A stretch of 24,799 bases of DNA. It comes from Paraglomus occultum. Lineage: Eukaryota > Glomeromycota > Glomeromycetes > Paraglomerales > Paraglomeraceae. Location: positions 1 through 24,799 of the forward strand of contig CAJVPJ010000451.1 in assembly GCA_910592205.1 (NCBI GenBank), read 5' to 3'. Both the position numbers and the translations under genes were made by a program. The notes under the pieces are model-generated. The model did not search any database. It had not been told where the DNA came from and saw nothing but the letters and a program-made list of their open reading frames with translations. Below are positions 21,601-24,799 of this stretch, in pieces (the stretch's first letter is position 1; each line of letters starts with the position of its first letter).

Positions 21601-22231
21601 ATAAGTCAGACAGTGCAGCGTTTATGTGACAATTGCTTCTGATATTAGCTTTACATACGCATCAAATATGGGTGTTAGGAACTCCCTCGCCTCGGTAAAT
21701 GATTCAAGTGCTGATCTCCCTAAGGCTAAAAGGGCAAGAAAATTTTATTACTCACGCACTTGAAATAATAAGTAAGATATATTATGCATTCTTACCAGCT
21801 GGGTGAACGTTTTGAATGACCTCTGCAAACTCTGATAATAATAATATTAAGGATATAGGCAGTCAAAATTTAACATAACAGTCAATATTAGTATCTGTAC
21901 TTACTTTGATTGTATATTGAAATTCTGTCAACCCCTACGAACAACGCCATGGGAATCATGGAGTGAAGACACAAATCCTAGACATTAAATTGAACCAGGG
22001 ATGAGTAATTGTCGATACGTGAGCATAATCCCATTTTACTTATTGTAAGCAAAGTTTATTCATATTACATACAGTTGCTACTTTTAACCAGTGAGGCCAA
22101 CTGCTCATAGGTCCTAATGGGGTAGATGCCCAATCAAAATTGCGTACTAACTCTGCTACTGACGATTCATCATCAGGAGTTCTCAAGACTATGTCTGATT
22201 TTCTAGCTGGGGTAGCTGTAAAGTTCGACAT
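15673..22231 (-). CDS. Hybrid histidine kinase with two kinase cores and several receivers, 20 exons
   Basis: Sensor kinase expected to feed a phosphorelay. Exons: 22231-22073, 21977-21905, 21831-21796, 21725-21659, 21586-21369, 21289-20778, 20705-20570, 20494-20358, 20283-20067, 19986-19882, 19809-19281, 19197-19082, 19003-18884, 18818-18033, 17950-17596, 17520-17392, 17315-16352, 16279-16256, 16181-15981, 15879-15673; 1696 aa. Two introns are GC-AG. Order: PAS-like region (about 20-180), GAF-like region (about 188-350), kinase 1 (SHELR, His397; N box LCSNAFKHT about 518; DTG 552; GTGIGL 582), receiver 1 (DD 724-725, Asp769, Lys820), GAF (about 855-1035), kinase 2 (SHELR, His1070; NLLSNA about 1184; DTG 1228; GTGLGL 1258), degenerate receiver (about 1322-1450), receiver 3 (DD 1554-1555, Asp1625, Lys1678). 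Kinase-box and receiver residues otherwise look intact. No membrane segment or phytochrome-type chromophore site was recognised, so a cytosolic sensor is likely; the ligand is unknown. It converges on the cyclase gene. Confidence 0.93.
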
Positions 22232-23279
22232 TAGGTTGAGACCTTTTTCAGAGTTACAGCATCAAATGAACGAGTGAAAGAGGCAAAGCGATTATCGAGT
22301 AAATTGTAGACAGAACAAAATGTTAGTATTGATATGGGGTTTTATATGCATTCTAAACATTACATAATGGTCCAACAATTGCGGGGTTGGATGATTGGTG
22401 TAATATTGACAAAAAGGCCAGTCTAGACGGCTTATCGTGCAGACTCACATCGGGGGATGCACAGAGTTTGTCAGCGTTCATGAGCAAGTGCAACTTTAAT
22501 TTCACAAACAAAATAATTAGGAAGATATCGGTTTATGCTAGAGCTTTTTAGATTGTTCAGTTTAGAGTGTATCACATGGCCTGAGTGTTGAGGTATCACA
22601 AGCCCGTTATTATTACACACTTTAACGAAGTCTCACTTTAACGATAGCTTATAACGAAGTATTTTTCTGGAACCAGTTCGTTCTTAACAGAATAATTTCG
22701 GATAAACGAAGATTTATATATAAATTCAGTATAACGAATAACGAAGATTTCAAAACCCATGCAATTTACTTGGGCGAACTTTTTTGTATAATAAAGTTCA
22801 CTATAATATAACGAAGTTCGTTCTTATTATAGGAATTAACTAATCAGAATCATCATCTCAATCTCATAAATAAAGATCTAAAGCGGTGTCTTCTTGCTAC
22901 TAGGACCGTAAAAGCTATTAAATTTCACTGTATATATCGAAACTGTGATTGTATTTAAAGAAAATTTGTCTTTCTGATTGATTTTAGCTTGCATTTATTC
23001 GACTCTGGATACTTTTCTTTATTGAGCTTTATCAGTTTTTAATTGAGACGTGCTCGCTTAGTTATGCTCGATTACACCATAATTTCTTCAAGACGCAAGG
23101 AAATTAATTAGCATTACCAATTATTTGCAATAACGCCCCGATGTACTTTTTGGGAAAAAAGTTATTGACAACGACGTATTTACATCAACTAAAAAAATGC
23201 GTTTTATAATTTACTTTAAAAACTACAAATAAAATTTTTACTAAGTTTATTGAATATGGCTGCTGCCATGTACTAATTT
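22232..23279. other. Upstream flank of the hybrid kinase, with transposon debris
   Basis: No gene is recognised in this roughly 1 kb. The first few hundred bases (22232-22560) should contain the promoter and leader of the kinase on the minus strand, but I can name no specific site. The centre is transposon-like (separate entry) and the rest is AT-rich spacer. Confidence 0.55.
22590..22840. mobile_element. Degenerate pogo/Tigger-like remnant with AACGAAG repeats
   Basis: AACGAAG is scattered through this stretch (22624, 22653, 22705, 22740, 22810). AGTTCGTTCTTA occurs twice in direct orientation (22675-22686 and 22815-22826) and ACGAAGATTT twice (22706-22715, 22741-22750). 'TATAACGAAGTTCGTT' wording is typical of ends of non-autonomous Tigger-like elements. 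No intact terminal repeat or target duplication could be set, and there is no open frame. Confidence 0.4.
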
Positions 23280-23429
23280 TCTATGTTAGTTGCAGCACAA
23301 CTGAATGAGACGGAGAATAGCTCGAAAATACTCCTCGTTTGGGAAGTGACAAATGTGCTGGCTGCCTATCGAGCTATTCATTTCGGTATTATCTCTGCGC
23401 ATCCGCTTATTATCTACCGTCTATTTGAA

Positions 23430-23710
23430 TTATTTTTGTAGCTTATGTTTACATCTCAAATACTACGGCTGGCGAACACATTATTCCCTAACTATGAAAA
23501 TATACAAATTGTCTTGAAGACTTGGAACTGGCGAGATTGTCGAAACAGCGACAGACAAACTTCGAGCCTGACATTTTTATTGGCAACGAATACGCCAGAC
23601 AGAAAACAGGTTCTAATATTTCATTAGCTATACTAACACAGTCTTTGGAATATTGTCTCCGACTATACTCACGTATCGATAGCAGAAATCGAAGCACGGG
23701 ATGGAAGGTA
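23430..23710 (+). other. Exon-like island, product unknown
   Basis: A good acceptor (TTATTTTTGTAG, ending about 23441) is followed by an open frame starting LMFTSQILRLANTLFPNYEN. A second frame is open from about 23490 to 23722 and reads LEDLELARLSKQRQTNFEPD and onward to GNEYARQKTGSNIS and EYCLRLYSRID, ending near a weak donor (AAG then GTATTC, 23707). The composition looks protein-like, but I recognise no family, the two frames do not join, and no neighbouring exon was found. It may be a decayed gene piece or chance. Confidence 0.2.
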
Positions 23711-23722
23711 TTCAACAGCTAA

Positions 23723-24799
23723 TAAGTAAACTAAATTAAATCTCTGACAATGATAAAATAATCGGAGGTATAAAGAACAGTATATTCTCTCAGAGAGAAG
23801 AAATAGTTAAATTTGCTGTCTTGGCCAAAGGAGCGTAAGGAGTGTTAATCACGCAATCGACTTTCCGTAAGACCCGATGCTGTTGATGATACAATGCTGC
23901 CAGCACTTTGTAACACGCACAATTAATGTGGATCTTTATATTAATCGAAGAAAAGCAATTGTCAATATAAGCAATGTTTAATCTAAAGGTTGACAATGAA
24001 TAAAAACACATATTTTATACCCGTTATAATAATGGGCTTTCAAAAAACGGTTTCTCGAGATTTGCGACATGAATGTTGCGACCTTGAAATAAGCGCAATT
24101 GATGTCATTATTGTTAACTGTGCAACTCTTATATTACCTTATAAATTTAATTTTGGCTCAGAAAGTCATGACAAGCAAGAGGCCTTCATATTCATGCGTC
24201 CCATACGCAATTTTGAAGAGAGCATTAACCTGTTGTATAATAATTTAGGGCTTTCTGCGTGCGCGTGCGCGTTGTTTTTGTGGGTGGTTTACTTATAATA
24301 ATATAATGTGTTTCTCCACGTACGATAAAATACGTTGAGCTCACCCGCAAAAATTAGATTTTTTTTTTACTTTTAGTTTCAGCGATATAAGTTTTAAAGT
24401 GGAAACACATACTCTTTGTTCATTGTTAATTGTTGACGGAAAAACCCTGCTCAAAAAATGAAACAAATATCAAATATATTATCTAAAACTTATAAAATTT
24501 CTAATACAAAACCGATGTCACGTGTTTATTTTGTCAAGTCGATTTTTAAATAGATCCATTGGGACATCTTTATTGGTGTAAACAATTCGATAATGTAAGG
24601 GCAGCCTCATTTATAGGGTGATCTTATTTGGTCCCGTTAAACCGAAATCGATGATCCGAAGTTTTCATCATTTTCGCCAGCGACAATTTGGGATATACTG
24701 TATAATATATCCGCCATTTGCGTTAACTCGAACCGTTAATCTGTGATCTGATCTAAAGGTATTCTTCTACGGCGTTAATAGTAATAGTAATTGAAATGT
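23723..24799. other. Right-edge spacer without a recognisable gene
   Basis: AT-rich DNA. One frame (23990-24298, plus) stays open for about 100 codons but shows no motif and ends in a CG-alternating run (about 24256-24272). The last 200 bases contain CCGTTAAACCGAAATCGATG and AACTCGAACCGTTAATCTG, faintly like transposon-end wording, with no definable borders. Confidence 0.5.

Noticed and set aside
23990-24298. Plus-strand 102-codon frame
   Set aside because: No motif, biased composition, and a simple-sequence end; chance open frame more likely.
24600-24750. Phrases like CCGTTAAACCGAAATCGATG and CGAACCGTTAATC as a further Tigger-type element
   Set aside because: No exact inverted ends or target duplication can be defined.

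Overview
The window looks like nuclear DNA of an early-diverging fungus, most likely Mucoromycota and probably Glomeromycotina (arbuscular mycorrhizal type). The reasons are: an AT-rich background; many short introns (65-101 nt in the histidine kinase gene); a fungal-type LRR adenylate cyclase; a hybrid kinase with two histidine-kinase cores; and decayed pieces of families that are greatly expanded in Glomeromycotina (tyrosine-kinase-like kinases, Mrr-like nucleases, pogo/Tigger-type DNA transposons). The lineage is an inference; no rRNA or other marker is present. I found no tRNA, rRNA or CRISPR.

Layout. 1-1465: no gene recognised; one small inverted-repeat element (529-636) and simple repeats. 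1466-2397 (minus): a complete two-exon secreted or membrane-anchored chitin/polysaccharide deacetylase (267 aa). 2398-5457: about 3 kb in which I see no supportable gene. 5458-11871 (plus): a complete 11-exon adenylate cyclase, 1652 aa as modelled (G-alpha-binding motif, Ras-association domain, LRRs, PP2C-like domain, class III cyclase domain, C-terminal tail). 11872-15672: an intergenic gap between two tail-to-tail genes that holds decayed material: a scrap resembling a complex I 39-kDa subunit, a broken Mrr-like nuclease, a pogo/Tigger transposase remnant, a perfect 40-bp-arm foldback MITE, a frameshifted protein-kinase exon, a TTA microsatellite and four phased ACGTCA motifs. 15673-22231 (minus): a complete 20-exon hybrid histidine kinase, 1696 aa as modelled (PAS-GAF-kinase-REC-GAF-kinase-pseudoREC-REC), with two GC-AG introns. 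22232-24799: upstream flank of the kinase, with a transposon remnant and one exon-like island I cannot name.

How the genes work together. The two large genes are both signalling hubs. The adenylate cyclase makes cAMP downstream of a G-alpha subunit and Ras-type GTPases; the hybrid kinase is expected to feed a phosphorelay. They converge, so they do not share a promoter, and no functional link is shown. The deacetylase acts on cell-wall chitin and is probably unrelated. All exon models were built by hand from reading frame, splice signals and motif continuity, and no search was run.
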